A DNA stretch of 40,749 nucleotides from an uncultured bacterium (GCA_905214875.1 CAJMNR010000035.1:1-40749); one strand, 5' to 3'. Numbered from the stretch's first letter, positions 26,101-34,126 are shown. Translations and numbers: made by a program. The notes: a model not told the origin generated them from the letters alone.

Positions 26101-26665
26101 ATAAATTCTGTTTCTCTTGTTCTAAATTCTTCTGTGCCGCATATTTTCTCTTCTTAAATTTTACAATACCAGCTGCTTCATCAAATAGTTCACGACGATC
26201 TTCTGGCTTTCCACTTAAGATTTTTTCAATCTGGCCCTGTCCGATAATAGAGTATCCTTCTTTACCGATACCAGTATCTAATAGAAGGTCCTGTACGTCA
26301 CGTAAACGGCAATTATGTCCATTAATCAAATATTCACTTTCACCGGAACGAAATACCCTTCTTGCAATCTTTACTTCTTCATATTCAATATCAAGATCGT
26401 GATTACTGTTATCAAGAGTAATCGCTACATAAGCATATCCTAATGGCTTTCTCGCTTCGGTACCAGCAAAGATAACATCTTCCATCTTAGCACCACGGAG
26501 CTGTTTTGCACTTTGCTCACCGAGTACCCATCGAATGGCATCCCCGACATTACTTTTACCTGAACCGTTAGGACCGACAATTGCAGTAATTCCATCATGG
26601 AATTCAAATAACATCTTATTTGCAAAGGACTTGAAGCCTTGTACTTCAATGCTCTTTAAATACAT
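23105..26665 (-). CDS. smc: Chromosome segregation protein SMC
   Basis: 1186 residues, normal length. N-terminal head with Walker A GPNGSGKSNVGDAIRWVLGE; first coiled coil about 170-500; hinge about 510-670, with GVVADIIKV and GGSMSGGAY; second coiled coil about 680-1020; C-terminal head with signature LSGGEKALTAISLL and Walker B FCLLDEIEAALDESN. It is the ATP-driven condensin that compacts and segregates chromosomes, working with ScpA/B, which are not in this window. Its start codon overlaps the rnc stop by one base (TAATG), implying translational coupling. Confidence 0.98.
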   Translation of the reverse strand: MYLKSIEVQGFKSFANKMLFEFHDGITAIVGPNGSGKSNVGDAIRWVLGEQSAKQLRGAKMEDVIFAGTEARKPLGYAYVAITLDNSNHDLDIEYEEVKIARRVFRSGESEYLINGHNCRLRDVQDLLLDTGIGKEGYSIIGQGQIEKILSGKPEDRRELFDEAAGIVKFKKRKYAAQKNLEQEKQNLYRINDILSEIEKQVGPLERQAQVAKEYLKYRDDLKTLDITMFLMEHDRIEEEKKALQEKQAIATNDLNSTKDSFALAKLEYEKLEQTLEQMNEKVDELKSSLSENKIKKEQQDSQIKVLNEQIISAKQSADQLRNRKENIDTDIAHKEDELTQIDKDKVSVDQELNSLLEEQRNMEASMRSSDNEMIAINKKIEDLKAEIFDLLNDDSNTKSKMQRYEAILEQNNLKKISLTQRLLKNKSDEDIYKQKMKNHNAKIIEINQELETLATKKKENEEKLQKMNQTLSNRRREIDDKRQLFHKEKSRLEYLSNITERYEGYGNSIRKIMEQKSVYKGIHGVVADIIKVKKEYETAVETALGGSIQNIVTDNEQTAKSLIEFLKKNRFGRATFLPLTSISNKSQFYNEKALHEKGVIGLASALVETEDTYKQVVENLLGRIVVVDNIDNAIALAKKYQYSLRIVTIEGDLLNPGGSMSGGAYKNSSNLLGRRREIDDIKVNIKKIEEKIATLNNDLEVMMKQKAEIETELSESQKKIQQCNLNLNTERLTLNQTKVDLKNVELDFEDITRESNEIDSQGKELKDNIEELTKSLQTNSEKSKQNDEEIAQLSKSVEEKRKNHQKVSNEFSELKIKISKLEQNMHFAAQNVHRVKAEIRRLREEKDSLDTSIHQSEMIVTEKETAIQAIKDTMGEFSAAVEAIEAQIVDVNVEREEVSKQHKEFFNKREELSGRINTLDKECYRLASALEKMGDAMTSFVNYMWEEYEITYSEAINMRSDEEYTAAEIKRMIAELKSKIKGLGDVNVNAIEDFKNLQERYELLLTQRDDLVKAEEALLKIIDELDTEMRKQFEEKFTQIKHQFDVVFKELFGGGKGTLELVEDEDLLEAGIKISAQPPGKKLQNMMQLSGGEKALTAISLLFAIQNLKPSPFCLLDEIEAALDESNVDRYAKYLKKLTNRTQFIIITHRRGSMEMADRLYGITMQEKGVSTLVSVNLIENQLEN

Positions 26666-27369
26666 TAACTCATTCTCCCACTCTCTTTGAGTTTTAATAG
26701 CGCCTTATAGGCAGCGTTTTGTTCAGCAGCTTTTTTCGTTCTGCCTGTTCCTACCGACAATTCTTCTTCTCCAACTTTTGCGCAAACGGTAAATTTCTTA
26801 TTATGGTCAGGTCCCTCTTCGGAAACAAGTTCATAACCTAACGTATCTTTTCCTTCGCTTTGGATTACTTCTTGTAAGATAGTCTTGCTATCATAAAAGA
26901 GTTTCTTATGCTCAATATCATTTAAAATATATTTGTGAATGAACTCTTTTGCACTAGTAAAACCACCGTCAAGAAAAATTGCTCCGATTACTGCTTCTAA
27001 CGCATCAGAAAGGATGGAATCACGATCTCTTCCGCCTGTTGCATCTTCGCCTTTTCCTAATAGTAGGTAATCTCCTAATTTAATATCTCTTGCACATAAT
27101 GCTAATGTTGGTTCACATACCATGCTTGCACGAAGTCTAGTAAGTTCACCTTCTTGCATCTCTTTGTGCTCAGCAAAAATAAATTCGCTAGATACAAGTT
27201 CTAATACTGCATCTCCTAAGAATTCAAGACGTTCATTATTTTTAAGCTTGTCATATCTTTTTTCATTGGAATAAGAACTATGAGTAAGCGCTTGTTTAAG
27301 AGTATCCTTTTTTGTAAACGTAAAACCAATCTTTTGTTCAAATGATTTTACTGTGTCAGTTGTTGTCAT
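26665..27369 (-). CDS. rnc: Ribonuclease III
   Basis: 234 residues. RNase III signature NERLEFLGDAVLELV (~44-58), second acidic site DALEAVIGAIFLDGG (~118), and a C-terminal double-stranded RNA-binding domain with VGTGRTKKAAEQNAAYKALL. It processes rRNA precursors and other dsRNA. RBS GGAGG lies a few bases before the ATG. It overlaps smc by one base downstream and is separated from acpP upstream by a terminator and the family B repeat. Confidence 0.96.
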   Translation of the reverse strand: MTTTDTVKSFEQKIGFTFTKKDTLKQALTHSSYSNEKRYDKLKNNERLEFLGDAVLELVSSEFIFAEHKEMQEGELTRLRASMVCEPTLALCARDIKLGDYLLLGKGEDATGGRDRDSILSDALEAVIGAIFLDGGFTSAKEFIHKYILNDIEHKKLFYDSKTILQEVIQSEGKDTLGYELVSEEGPDHNKKFTVCAKVGEEELSVGTGRTKKAAEQNAAYKALLKLKESGRMS

Positions 27370-27423
27370 GTTTGCCTCCTTGATTTTAGCATAAATTATT
27401 TGACATTGTATTACTTGACGCTT

Positions 27424-27458
27424 TAGCGACCATCTACCTTTTAAGGCTCGTGCGCATC
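27424..27458. repeat. Family B intergenic motif, copy 1
   Basis: About 35 bases that align with 29990-30022: on the minus strand GATGCGCAC, then CCT-AAAGG, then AGATG and TCGCTA. The inner CCTTAAAAGG is itself palindromic. It lies downstream of the acpP terminator region, a position equivalent to copy 2. Confidence 0.6.
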
Positions 27459-27471
27459 TATTACGGAGCGT

Positions 27472-27509
27472 CCCTTTTTTAGTAATGCTTGGGCATCACT
27501 AAAAAAGGG
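27472..27509. repeat. Strong hairpin overlapping the acpP terminator
   Basis: CCCTTTTTTAGT-ATGC (27472-27488) pairs with GCAT-ACTAAAAAAGGG (27493-27509), with one mismatch and a 4-base loop. Its GGG and A/T run are the same bases used by the acpP terminator, so the two folds exclude each other. Confidence 0.65.
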
Positions 27510-27531
27510 CTGTCACAGGTTAGGACAGCCC
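27501..27531 (-). terminator. Terminator of acpP
   Basis: GGGCTGTC (27507-27514)/GACAGCCC (27524-27531), followed on the minus strand by TTTTTT. It lies 10 bases after the acpP stop. Confidence 0.88.
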
Positions 27532-27541
27532 AAATTAGATA

Positions 27542-27772
27542 TTAGTTTAAAGCGTTTTTAATCTGCTCAACAGCATCTGCTACTGTTACGATGTTTTCTG
27601 CATCTTCGTTTGCAATTTCGATATCAAATTCTTCTTCGATACCCATGATGATTTGAAAAATATCTAATGAATCAGCGCCTAAATCATCAACAAATGTTGT
27701 ATTCATTGTGATATCATCCGCCTCAATATTTAGTACTTCACCAATAATTTTCTGTAATTTTTCAAATTCCAT
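27542..27772 (-). CDS. acpP: Acyl carrier protein
   Basis: 76 residues, acidic, with the phosphopantetheine-attachment motif LGADSLDIF (Ser35). It carries the growing acyl chain in fatty acid synthesis and supplies acyl-ACP to PlsX. A GGTGAA element (AAAGGTGAAGTTATA context) precedes the ATG. It lies 17 bases after plsX and has a strong terminator after it, so plsX-acpP form a unit. Confidence 0.96.
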   Translation of the reverse strand: MEFEKLQKIIGEVLNIEADDITMNTTFVDDLGADSLDIFQIIMGIEEEFDIEIANEDAENIVTVADAVEQIKNALN

Positions 27773-27789
27773 TATAACTTCACCTTTCT

Positions 27790-28803
27790 TTACTCGTTAT
27801 TAACACAAATACTATTTTTTATTTTTTCAGTTATATTTTGTTCTTTAAATGCAACGCATTGAATAATTGAATTCTTTATCTCTTTGCTCATTGAACTTCC
27901 ATGAGTTTTTACAACTAATCCGTTCAAACCTAACAATGGTGCACCGCCGTATTCGGATGCATCAAATGTCTTTAAAGTTTCCTTTAATGCCGGTTTAACC
28001 ATAGCCGCACCAATCTTACTTCTCGTAGTAGACATTAAACCGCCTTTAATCTTACTTATTAAAGCACCACCTACGCCTTCATAAAGCTTAAGGATGACAT
28101 TTCCGACAAATGCTTCACATACGATTACATCTGCCTTTCCATAAGGAATGTCTCTTGCTTCAATACTTCCGATAAAATTAATATCATCACAGTTTTTTAG
28201 TATAGGATATGTTTCTTTTACCAAACTATTACCCTTTTCTTCTTCTGCGCCTATATTTACAATAGCTACTCTTGGATTTTTAATCCCAACTACATTTTCC
28301 ATATAAATTGAACCCATTTTAGCAAATTGAACTAAATGAGAGGAGCGTGCGTCAACATTCGCTCCACAATCAATAAGAAGACTCACTCCATCAATTGTTG
28401 GGATAAGTGGTGCTAGAGGTGGTCTTTCCACTCCTTTGATTCTACCAACAATTAATTGGCCACCAACTAAGACTGCGCCTGTACTTCCTGCGGAAACGAA
28501 GCAGTCAGCCTGTCCTTTTTTTACTAAATTCATAGCAACTACAATTGAAGATTCTTTCTTACGACGTATCGCCATAACAGGAGCCTCGTCATTTGTAATA
28601 ACGTCTTCTGCATGAACAACTTCAATCTGACTTTTTTCATATGTGTATTGTTTTAGCTTTTCATTAATAACATCTTCTTTTCCAACAAGAATCACCTTAA
28701 TGTCGTTACGCTCTGCAACAGCTTCAACAGTTCCTTTTATGATTTCGTCAGGGGCATTGTCACCACCCATAGCATCTACAGCTATATTTACTCTAGTCTG
28801 CAT
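27790..28803 (-). CDS. plsX: Phosphate acyltransferase PlsX
   Basis: About 337 residues. Family features: IAVDAMGGDNAPDEI at the N-terminus, EVVHAEDVITNDEAPVMAIR, SAGSTGAVLVGG, RPPLAPLIPT, LIDCGANVD and FVGNVILKLYEGVG. It makes acyl-phosphate from acyl-ACP for PlsY in phospholipid synthesis. Two ATGs are possible. The one at 28803 has eight bases after GGGAGG, while that at 28809 has only two, so the former is chosen. It is followed by acpP. Confidence 0.95.
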   Translation of the reverse strand: MQTRVNIAVDAMGGDNAPDEIIKGTVEAVAERNDIKVILVGKEDVINEKLKQYTYEKSQIEVVHAEDVITNDEAPVMAIRRKKESSIVVAMNLVKKGQADCFVSAGSTGAVLVGGQLIVGRIKGVERPPLAPLIPTIDGVSLLIDCGANVDARSSHLVQFAKMGSIYMENVVGIKNPRVAIVNIGAEEEKGNSLVKETYPILKNCDDINFIGSIEARDIPYGKADVIVCEAFVGNVILKLYEGVGGALISKIKGGLMSTTRSKIGAAMVKPALKETLKTFDASEYGGAPLLGLNGLVVKTHGSSMSKEIKNSIIQCVAFKEQNITEKIKNSICVNNE

Positions 28804-28911
28804 TCTCATTTCCTCCCTGTTATTATCTATAAAACAATATACTAAATATCCTCTTAGAAATCAATAACAAATTATCAAAAAAATGAGAACAATACAAGGG
28901 GAAATATGCTT

Positions 28912-28941
28912 AAAAAAAGACAGGTTTGTCATATAAACCTG
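28912..28941 (-). terminator. Terminator of cheR
   Basis: CAGGTTT (28921-28927)/AAACCTG (28935-28941), followed on the minus strand by TTTTTTT after GTC. It separates cheR from plsX. Confidence 0.85.
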
Positions 28942-28987
28942 CCCCCATCTTGTATCTTACGATATTATTATCATTTATATACACTTT

Positions 28988-29779
28988 TTATGCATTATCC
29001 TTTATTTTACGGTAGAAGAAAGATTTGTAAGATTTGAATCCAATTTCAGTAGATTGGATGATCTGCTCCGTACTTCCAACAAATAGATAACAATCATCTT
29101 TTAGTGCATCATTAAAACGTTCATAAATCTTACGTTTTGCTTCTTCTGTAAAATAAATCATTACGTTTCGGCAGATAATGATGTCGCAATCTTTCGGATA
29201 TGGATCTTTTAGTAAATCATGTTGCTTAAATTCTACCCTGCTTTTAATTTCATTGGAAATCTGAAGCGTCTTGTCATTTATTTTCGTAAAATACTTATTG
29301 ATAAATTCTTGTGGTAACGCTTTCACGTATTTTTCATTATATAAACCTAATTTTGCTTTTTCTATTACTTGCTTATCAATATCCGTTGCGAGAATCTTGA
29401 TATTATTAAGCGGCATAAGCTTGCTTAGGCACATAACTAAAGAATATGGCTCTTCTCCTGTAGAACAAGCAGCACTCCATACCTTTAAGGTTCTTCCATT
29501 CTTCTTTATAAGTTCCGGGAATATATCTTGTTCTAATACCTTCCATTGATCTGGATTTCGATAAAATTCAGAAACATTGATTGTAAGGTAGTTTACAAAC
29601 TCATCTAATTTTTCTTTATCCCTCTTAATCAAGTTTACATATTCTGTATAACTTTTCACATTATTCTTTGTAATCAGCGCATCAATTCTACGCTTCATCT
29701 GACGTTCTTTATAGGAACTCAAATCCAACTTTATAAGCTGATATACTGCTTTTTTGAATTCTTCATAATTACCTAACAT
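28988..29779 (-). CDS. CheR-type protein-glutamate O-methyltransferase
   Basis: 263 residues. An N-terminal CheR helical domain (~1-70; Arg-rich YKERQMKRRIDAL) and a SAM-binding domain with KVWSAACSTGEEPYSL, ATDIDKQVIEKA and DIIICRNVMIYF. It methylates chemoreceptor glutamates with S-adenosylmethionine. It stands alone, with no other chemotaxis gene in the window, between lipid and isoprenoid genes, so its receptor partner lies elsewhere. AGGTGAAG precedes the ATG. Confidence 0.92.
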   Translation of the reverse strand: MLGNYEEFKKAVYQLIKLDLSSYKERQMKRRIDALITKNNVKSYTEYVNLIKRDKEKLDEFVNYLTINVSEFYRNPDQWKVLEQDIFPELIKKNGRTLKVWSAACSTGEEPYSLVMCLSKLMPLNNIKILATDIDKQVIEKAKLGLYNEKYVKALPQEFINKYFTKINDKTLQISNEIKSRVEFKQHDLLKDPYPKDCDIIICRNVMIYFTEEAKRKIYERFNDALKDDCYLFVGSTEQIIQSTEIGFKSYKSFFYRKIKDNA

Positions 29780-29907
29780 ACTTCACCTTTAATCCCTATC
29801 TTATATTCATTCTCCATTTATGGTATCTCCACCTGCTAATACTATCGGCTTAGCAGTTCTTATTCTTAACCAAAAGCTTACATCTACCAGCTTTAACATG
29901 CAATGAA

Positions 29908-29967
29908 CAAAGTGTGTGTTCCACACACTCTCGCGTCTTTTGCGTTTGTCAAGGAACGCACACTTTG
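29908..29967. repeat. Large inverted repeat between ispH-rpsA and cheR
   Basis: CAAAGTGTGTGTTCC (29908-29922) pairs with GGAACGCACACTTTG (29953-29967), 14 of 15 positions, with a 30-base loop. The base composition is richer in GC than the surroundings. Confidence 0.75.
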
Positions 29968-29989
29968 CCCGCGCCGAACCTGGTCTTGG

Positions 29990-30022
29990 TAGCGACATCT
30001 TCCTTTCAGGTGAGTGCGCATC
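29990..30022. repeat. Family B intergenic motif, copy 2
   Basis: About 33 bases alignable with 27424-27458 (GATGCGCAC...CCT-AAAGG..AGATG..TCGCTA on the minus strand) with short gaps. It follows the ispH-rpsA terminator and an accessory hairpin, the same order of elements as at copy 1. Confidence 0.6.
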
Positions 30023-30044
30023 ACACGCCCCGCTTTTTGGGAGA

Positions 30045-30098
30045 TTTTTTATTGTTAGGAAAGAGCTCGACAGAGAAATTTCCTAACAATTAAAAAAG
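30045..30098. repeat. Accessory hairpin next to the ispH-rpsA terminator
   Basis: ATTGTTAGGAAA (30051-30062) pairs perfectly with TTTCCTAACAAT (30080-30091). Flanking T6 (30045-30050) and A6 (30093-30098) can extend the stem around one bulged base. The A6 is the complement of the terminator's T-run. Confidence 0.65.
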
Positions 30099-30130
30099 AC
30101 AAGCTAATCGGCGAGCCGATTAACTTGTCT
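30093..30130 (-). terminator. Terminator of ispH-rpsA
   Basis: GACAAGCTAATCGG (30099-30112)/CCGATTAACTTGTC (30117-30130), a 14-bp stem with a 4-base loop, then TTTTTT on the minus strand. It lies 14 bases after the stop. Confidence 0.93.
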
Positions 30131-30144
30131 TAACATCGAAACTC

Positions 30145-32064
30145 TTATTCTTCTACTGTTTCAACTTCGCCATTTTCTTCATCATTTAAAAGTGCTTTAA
30201 CACTTAAGCTGATTTTTTTGTCTTCTAAGTTGAAGTCTACAACTTTAGCTGTGATTTCTTGACCTACAGTTAAAGCATCAGCTGGTTTTTCAACGTGTTC
30301 TTTAGAGATTTGAGAAACGTGAAGTAAAGCATCAACGCCTGCTTCTAATTCAACAAATGCACCAAAGTCAGTCATACGTGCAACTTTACCAGTTACAACG
30401 TTACCTACTGCATATTTTTCAGCTGCAGTAGCCCATGGGTTAGTATCTTCAAATTTTAAGCTAAGAGCGATTTTTGTTCCTTGGATATCTTTAATAAGAA
30501 CTTTGATTGGTTCTCCAACTTTAAAGATTTTCTTAGGATTTTCAACACGTCCCCAAGACATTTCGGAAATGTGAAGTAAACCATCTACTCCGCCTAAATC
30601 TATAAATGCACCAAAATCAGTTACGTTTTTAACAGTACCTTCTACTGTCATACCTACGCTGATTTTTTCCATTAATTCTTTTTGTTTAGTAGCTCTTTCT
30701 TTAACGATAAGCTGTTTACGATCACCAATGATTCTTCTACGTTTTGGATTGAATTCACTGATTACGAATTCGATTTCTTGATCTTTGTATTTTTCTAAAT
30801 TCTTTTCGTAAGAATCAGAAACTAAGCTAGCTGGGATGAATACTCTGGATTCATCTACAACTACAGTAAGTCCACCGTCTACTACGGATGCAACTTTTGC
30901 TTTTAAGATTTCTTTATTATTGAAAGCTTCTTCTAGTCTCTTGCTTCCTTTTTCTTGAGCTAATCTCTTATAAGAAAGTAGAACTTGGCCTTCACCATCG
31001 TTTACCTTAAGAACTTTGGCTTCCATTGTGTCGCCAACGTTAACAACTTCTCTTAAATCTACATTAGGTAGGTTAGTATATTCATTTCTAGTAATAATAC
31101 CATCTGCCTTGTATCCGATGTTTAAGACGATTTCGTCTTCTTTAACACTGATTACAGTGCCTTCGACAACCTCTCCGTTGTGTATTGTTACTAATGATTC
31201 TTCTAATAATTGTTCAAAACTCATCTCTGACATGTTAGTATGAACCTCCTCAATTATTTTATTTGGGGTTGAAGCCCCTGCGGTAATACCTACGCTACGA
31301 AAAGATTTAAATCGCTCTAAATCTAGGTCAACAAGTGTCTGTATATAATAAGTATTAGGACATTCTTTTTTACTTATCTCATAGAGCTTCTGTGTGTTTG
31401 AGCTGTGTTTTCCACCTATTACAATCATTGCGTCAGATTCTTTGGCTAATTTCTTAACCTCTCCCTGACGTTCCTCGGTAGCGTTACAAATTGTATTTAA
31501 AGCAAGTATATCATAACCCTTTTTAGAAATAATTTCAACTAGTTCTTGAAATTTCTTGTAATTAAATGTCGTTTGAGCAACTACACAATACTTTTTTGAC
31601 TTGTCGCCATTGAAACTATTTGCTTCTTCAACGGTCTCAATTACAGTTGCCTCCTTGCTGCACCAACCTTTAATTCCTTCTACTTCAGGATGACTATTAT
31701 TTCCAATGATAATTATTTCTCGACCTAATTCGGACTGTTCTTTAACATTATTGTGAATTTTCTTAACAAATGGGCAAGTTGCATCAATTACCTCAAATCC
31801 ACTTTCTGTTATTTTGTCCAAAACAGCTTTGGAAATTCCATGTGACCGTATGATTATTGTACCCTTAGATACGTCATTTAATTCTTCCTCGGTATTAATC
31901 ACATGAACTCCTTTTTTTTCTAAATCTTTGACCACTTCTTCGTTGTGAATAATCTCACCATAAGTGTACACATTTTGCTTCTTTTCAGCCGAATCATACA
32001 CCATATCGACTGCACGTTTTACACCGAAACAAAATCCTGCGCTTTTTGCCAACTTAATCTTCAT
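30145..32064 (-). CDS. ispH: Bifunctional HMBPP reductase (IspH) - ribosomal protein S1 fusion
   Basis: 639 residues. Residues 1-~280 are IspH (4-hydroxy-3-methylbut-2-enyl diphosphate reductase, last step of the MEP isoprenoid pathway). The three 4Fe-4S Cys are Cys12 in AGFCFGVKRAV, Cys97 in DATCPFV and Cys193 in NTICNATEERQGE; SHPEVEG and ITAGASTP are also present. After a short linker come four S1 RNA-binding repeats (~295-625), the last two with DFGAFIDLGGVDGLLHISEM and DFGAFVELEAGVDALLHVSQI. This fusion is known in Clostridia; the reason for joining an Fe-S enzyme to S1 is not settled. AGGTGA precedes the ATG. It starts 24 bases after cmk, with which it is likely cotranscribed. Confidence 0.96.
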   Translation of the reverse strand: MKIKLAKSAGFCFGVKRAVDMVYDSAEKKQNVYTYGEIIHNEEVVKDLEKKGVHVINTEEELNDVSKGTIIIRSHGISKAVLDKITESGFEVIDATCPFVKKIHNNVKEQSELGREIIIIGNNSHPEVEGIKGWCSKEATVIETVEEANSFNGDKSKKYCVVAQTTFNYKKFQELVEIISKKGYDILALNTICNATEERQGEVKKLAKESDAMIVIGGKHSSNTQKLYEISKKECPNTYYIQTLVDLDLERFKSFRSVGITAGASTPNKIIEEVHTNMSEMSFEQLLEESLVTIHNGEVVEGTVISVKEDEIVLNIGYKADGIITRNEYTNLPNVDLREVVNVGDTMEAKVLKVNDGEGQVLLSYKRLAQEKGSKRLEEAFNNKEILKAKVASVVDGGLTVVVDESRVFIPASLVSDSYEKNLEKYKDQEIEFVISEFNPKRRRIIGDRKQLIVKERATKQKELMEKISVGMTVEGTVKNVTDFGAFIDLGGVDGLLHISEMSWGRVENPKKIFKVGEPIKVLIKDIQGTKIALSLKFEDTNPWATAAEKYAVGNVVTGKVARMTDFGAFVELEAGVDALLHVSQISKEHVEKPADALTVGQEITAKVVDFNLEDKKISLSVKALLNDEENGEVETVEE

Positions 32065-32088
32065 ATTGCTTCACCTGATTGCTTCATT

Positions 32089-32754
32089 TTACTTATGTGT
32101 ATTATATAAATCAATGATTGCATCTACTACTTCATCAATTGTCATAGTAGAAGAATCAAGTAAGATTGCATCTTCTGCTTGTACTAATGGAGAAATCTCA
32201 CGGTTCATATCTTGTTCATCTCTTGCAATAATATCTGCTTCAATTGTTGCAAGATCACACTCAATCCCTTTTGCAGTGTTTTCTTTCCAACGTCTCTTTG
32301 CACGTTCTGCACTAGAAGCTGTAAGGTAAATCTTTAAGTTTGCATTTGGAAGGATCTGAGTACCAACGTCTCTACCATCCATAATTACGTTTTCTACGCT
32401 TGCAAGCTTTCTTTGAAGTTCTACTAATTTTTCACGAACTTCTTTTACTTTTGCAACTTTACTTGCATTTTTACTAGCTTCTTCTGTACGGATACGTCCA
32501 TTTACGTTTTCACCGTTTAAGATTACTAATTGTTCTCCATCTTTATATTCAATCGTAATATCAGCATTTTCACATGCTTTTAAAACTTCTTCATGCTTTT
32601 CAGAATCTAAATTATTATCAAAGAAATAAAGTCCCATAGCACGGTACATTGCACCTGTATCTACATAAATAAATTCTAATTTCTTTGCAACCACTTTCGC
32701 GATCGTACTTTTCCCTGCTCCAGCAGGTCCATCAATTGCTATACAATAATTCAT
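32089..32754 (-). CDS. cmk: Cytidylate kinase
   Basis: 221 residues: P-loop IDGPAGAGKSTIAKVVAKKL at 5-24, YVDTGAMYRA, and MDGRDVGTQILPNA. It phosphorylates CMP/dCMP with ATP. The order cmk-ispH-rpsA is typical of clostridia; an HI0933-type gene lies just upstream. AGAGGGA precedes the ATG. Confidence 0.95.
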   Translation of the reverse strand: MNYCIAIDGPAGAGKSTIAKVVAKKLEFIYVDTGAMYRAMGLYFFDNNLDSEKHEEVLKACENADITIEYKDGEQLVILNGENVNGRIRTEEASKNASKVAKVKEVREKLVELQRKLASVENVIMDGRDVGTQILPNANLKIYLTASSAERAKRRWKENTAKGIECDLATIEADIIARDEQDMNREISPLVQAEDAILLDSSTMTIDEVVDAIIDLYNTHK

Positions 32755-32778
32755 AATAGTATCCCTCTTTTATATTTT

Positions 32779-34005
32779 CTACTGTATTGACATGCCGGCC
32801 AAATATCCTGTCGACCAAGCAATTTGAAGGTTAAATCCGCCTGTTAATGCATCTAAATCTAACACTTCGCCTGCAAAGTATAATCCTTCACATAATTTTG
32901 ATTCCATTGTGGATGGATCCACTTCTTTCACAGATACACCACCCTTTGTAATAACGGCATTATTATATCCGCCAAGGGAAGCGATCGTTAATGGAAATGC
33001 TTTCATTAATTGTACTAAGTTTGTACGTTCTTCCTTTGTAATCTCATTCACCTTTTTCTCAGGAGCAATTCCAGAGAGGTTTATGATTACAGGAATCAGA
33101 CGTTTTGGAAGCAATTCGTCTAAGGAATTCGCAAACTTCTTATTAATATTCTTTTCAAAATCACGCAATAACCTTTGGTCTAACTGTTCCACACCAAGTG
33201 CTGGTTTTAAATCGATAGAAACGGTAAGTTCTCCACCTTTTGTGTAGCCTGCTGCATAACTGGATGCGCTAAGCACCAAAGGACCACTGATTCCAAAATG
33301 GGTAAATAACATCTCACCAAAGTTTTTATATAGCACCTTTTTGCCAGCTTTTAATGTAAGCTCGACATTTCTAAGGGACAATCCCATAAGATCTTTTACA
33401 AATGCTTCTTTTGTCACTAATGGCACAAGACTTGGCTTACACTCTTTGATCGTATGGCCTACACTTTTTGCAAAACGGTATCCATCTCCTGTAGAGCCTG
33501 TTACCGCATAGGAAAGACCACCTGTTGCAACAACGACTGCATCTGCTTTCAAAAGTTTCTTATTCACTTTGACACCGACGATTTTTCCGTCTTTACTTAC
33601 GACTTCTTCTACATTGGAATGATATTCAATCTTCACTCCAAGTCGGTTCATTTCTCTCACTAAGGAACTGATGACATCCGATGACTTATCGGATACTGGG
33701 AAAACACGATTCCCTCGTTCTATTTTCAATGGTAACCCAATTTCTCCAAAAAAATCCATTAGGTTCTCATTGGTAAACGTATAAAAACTGCTATATAAGA
33801 ACTTTTTGTTCGACATCATATTATCGAAAATAATGTCTAAATCACTGGCATTTGTAACATTGCAACGTCCTTTTCCTGTGATGTAAATCTTCTTTCCACA
33901 TTTCTCATTTTTCTCTAGCAACGTTACGCTATGACCATTTCTGGCAGCAACGATTGCGGACATCATTCCGGCAGCACCGCCACCTACAACTAAAACATGA
34001 CTCAT
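32779..34005 (-). CDS. HI0933-family flavoprotein (YhiN/BaiN-like, aminoacetone oxidase family)
   Basis: 408 residues. The N-terminal dinucleotide-binding motif is VVGGGAAGMMSAIVAARNGH. It is followed by LLEKNEKCGKKIYITGKGRCNVTN, which is diagnostic of the family, then DAVVVATGGLSYAVTGSTGDGY and a C-terminal FAGEVLDLDALTGGFNLQIAWSTG FAD site. The family binds FAD; reported activities differ among members (for example bile-acid-related reductase BaiN), so no reaction is assigned. It is often found next to cmk and ispH in clostridia. AAAGG precedes the ATG by nine bases. Confidence 0.9.
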   Translation of the reverse strand: MSHVLVVGGGAAGMMSAIVAARNGHSVTLLEKNEKCGKKIYITGKGRCNVTNASDLDIIFDNMMSNKKFLYSSFYTFTNENLMDFFGEIGLPLKIERGNRVFPVSDKSSDVISSLVREMNRLGVKIEYHSNVEEVVSKDGKIVGVKVNKKLLKADAVVVATGGLSYAVTGSTGDGYRFAKSVGHTIKECKPSLVPLVTKEAFVKDLMGLSLRNVELTLKAGKKVLYKNFGEMLFTHFGISGPLVLSASSYAAGYTKGGELTVSIDLKPALGVEQLDQRLLRDFEKNINKKFANSLDELLPKRLIPVIINLSGIAPEKKVNEITKEERTNLVQLMKAFPLTIASLGGYNNAVITKGGVSVKEVDPSTMESKLCEGLYFAGEVLDLDALTGGFNLQIAWSTGYLAGMSIQ

Positions 34006-34126
34006 TTAATCTAGCCTTTCTATTTTGCACGAATCAAAATTCGATTACATTCTACCTTATAGTATATAATATTATATCCTTTTTTTAAAGAGGTTATTTT
34101 GATTTAATGGTTTTGAATAGAAATGT

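Larger units (their letters stand above)
29780..30144. other. 365-base structured gap between ispH-rpsA and cheR
   Basis: Contains the ispH-rpsA terminator, a second long hairpin (30045-30098), the family B motif (29990-30022) and a large inverted repeat (29908-29967). A 63-codon minus-strand frame at 29807-29998 lies across these repeats and looks non-coding. No clear cheR promoter was found. Confidence 0.6.

Noticed and set aside
29807..29998. 63-codon minus-strand reading frame before cheR
   Set aside because: It runs through the large inverted repeat and ends of the family B motif, has Arg/Lys/Cys-rich composition unlike the neighbours, no convincing ribosome binding site, and no recognisable domain.
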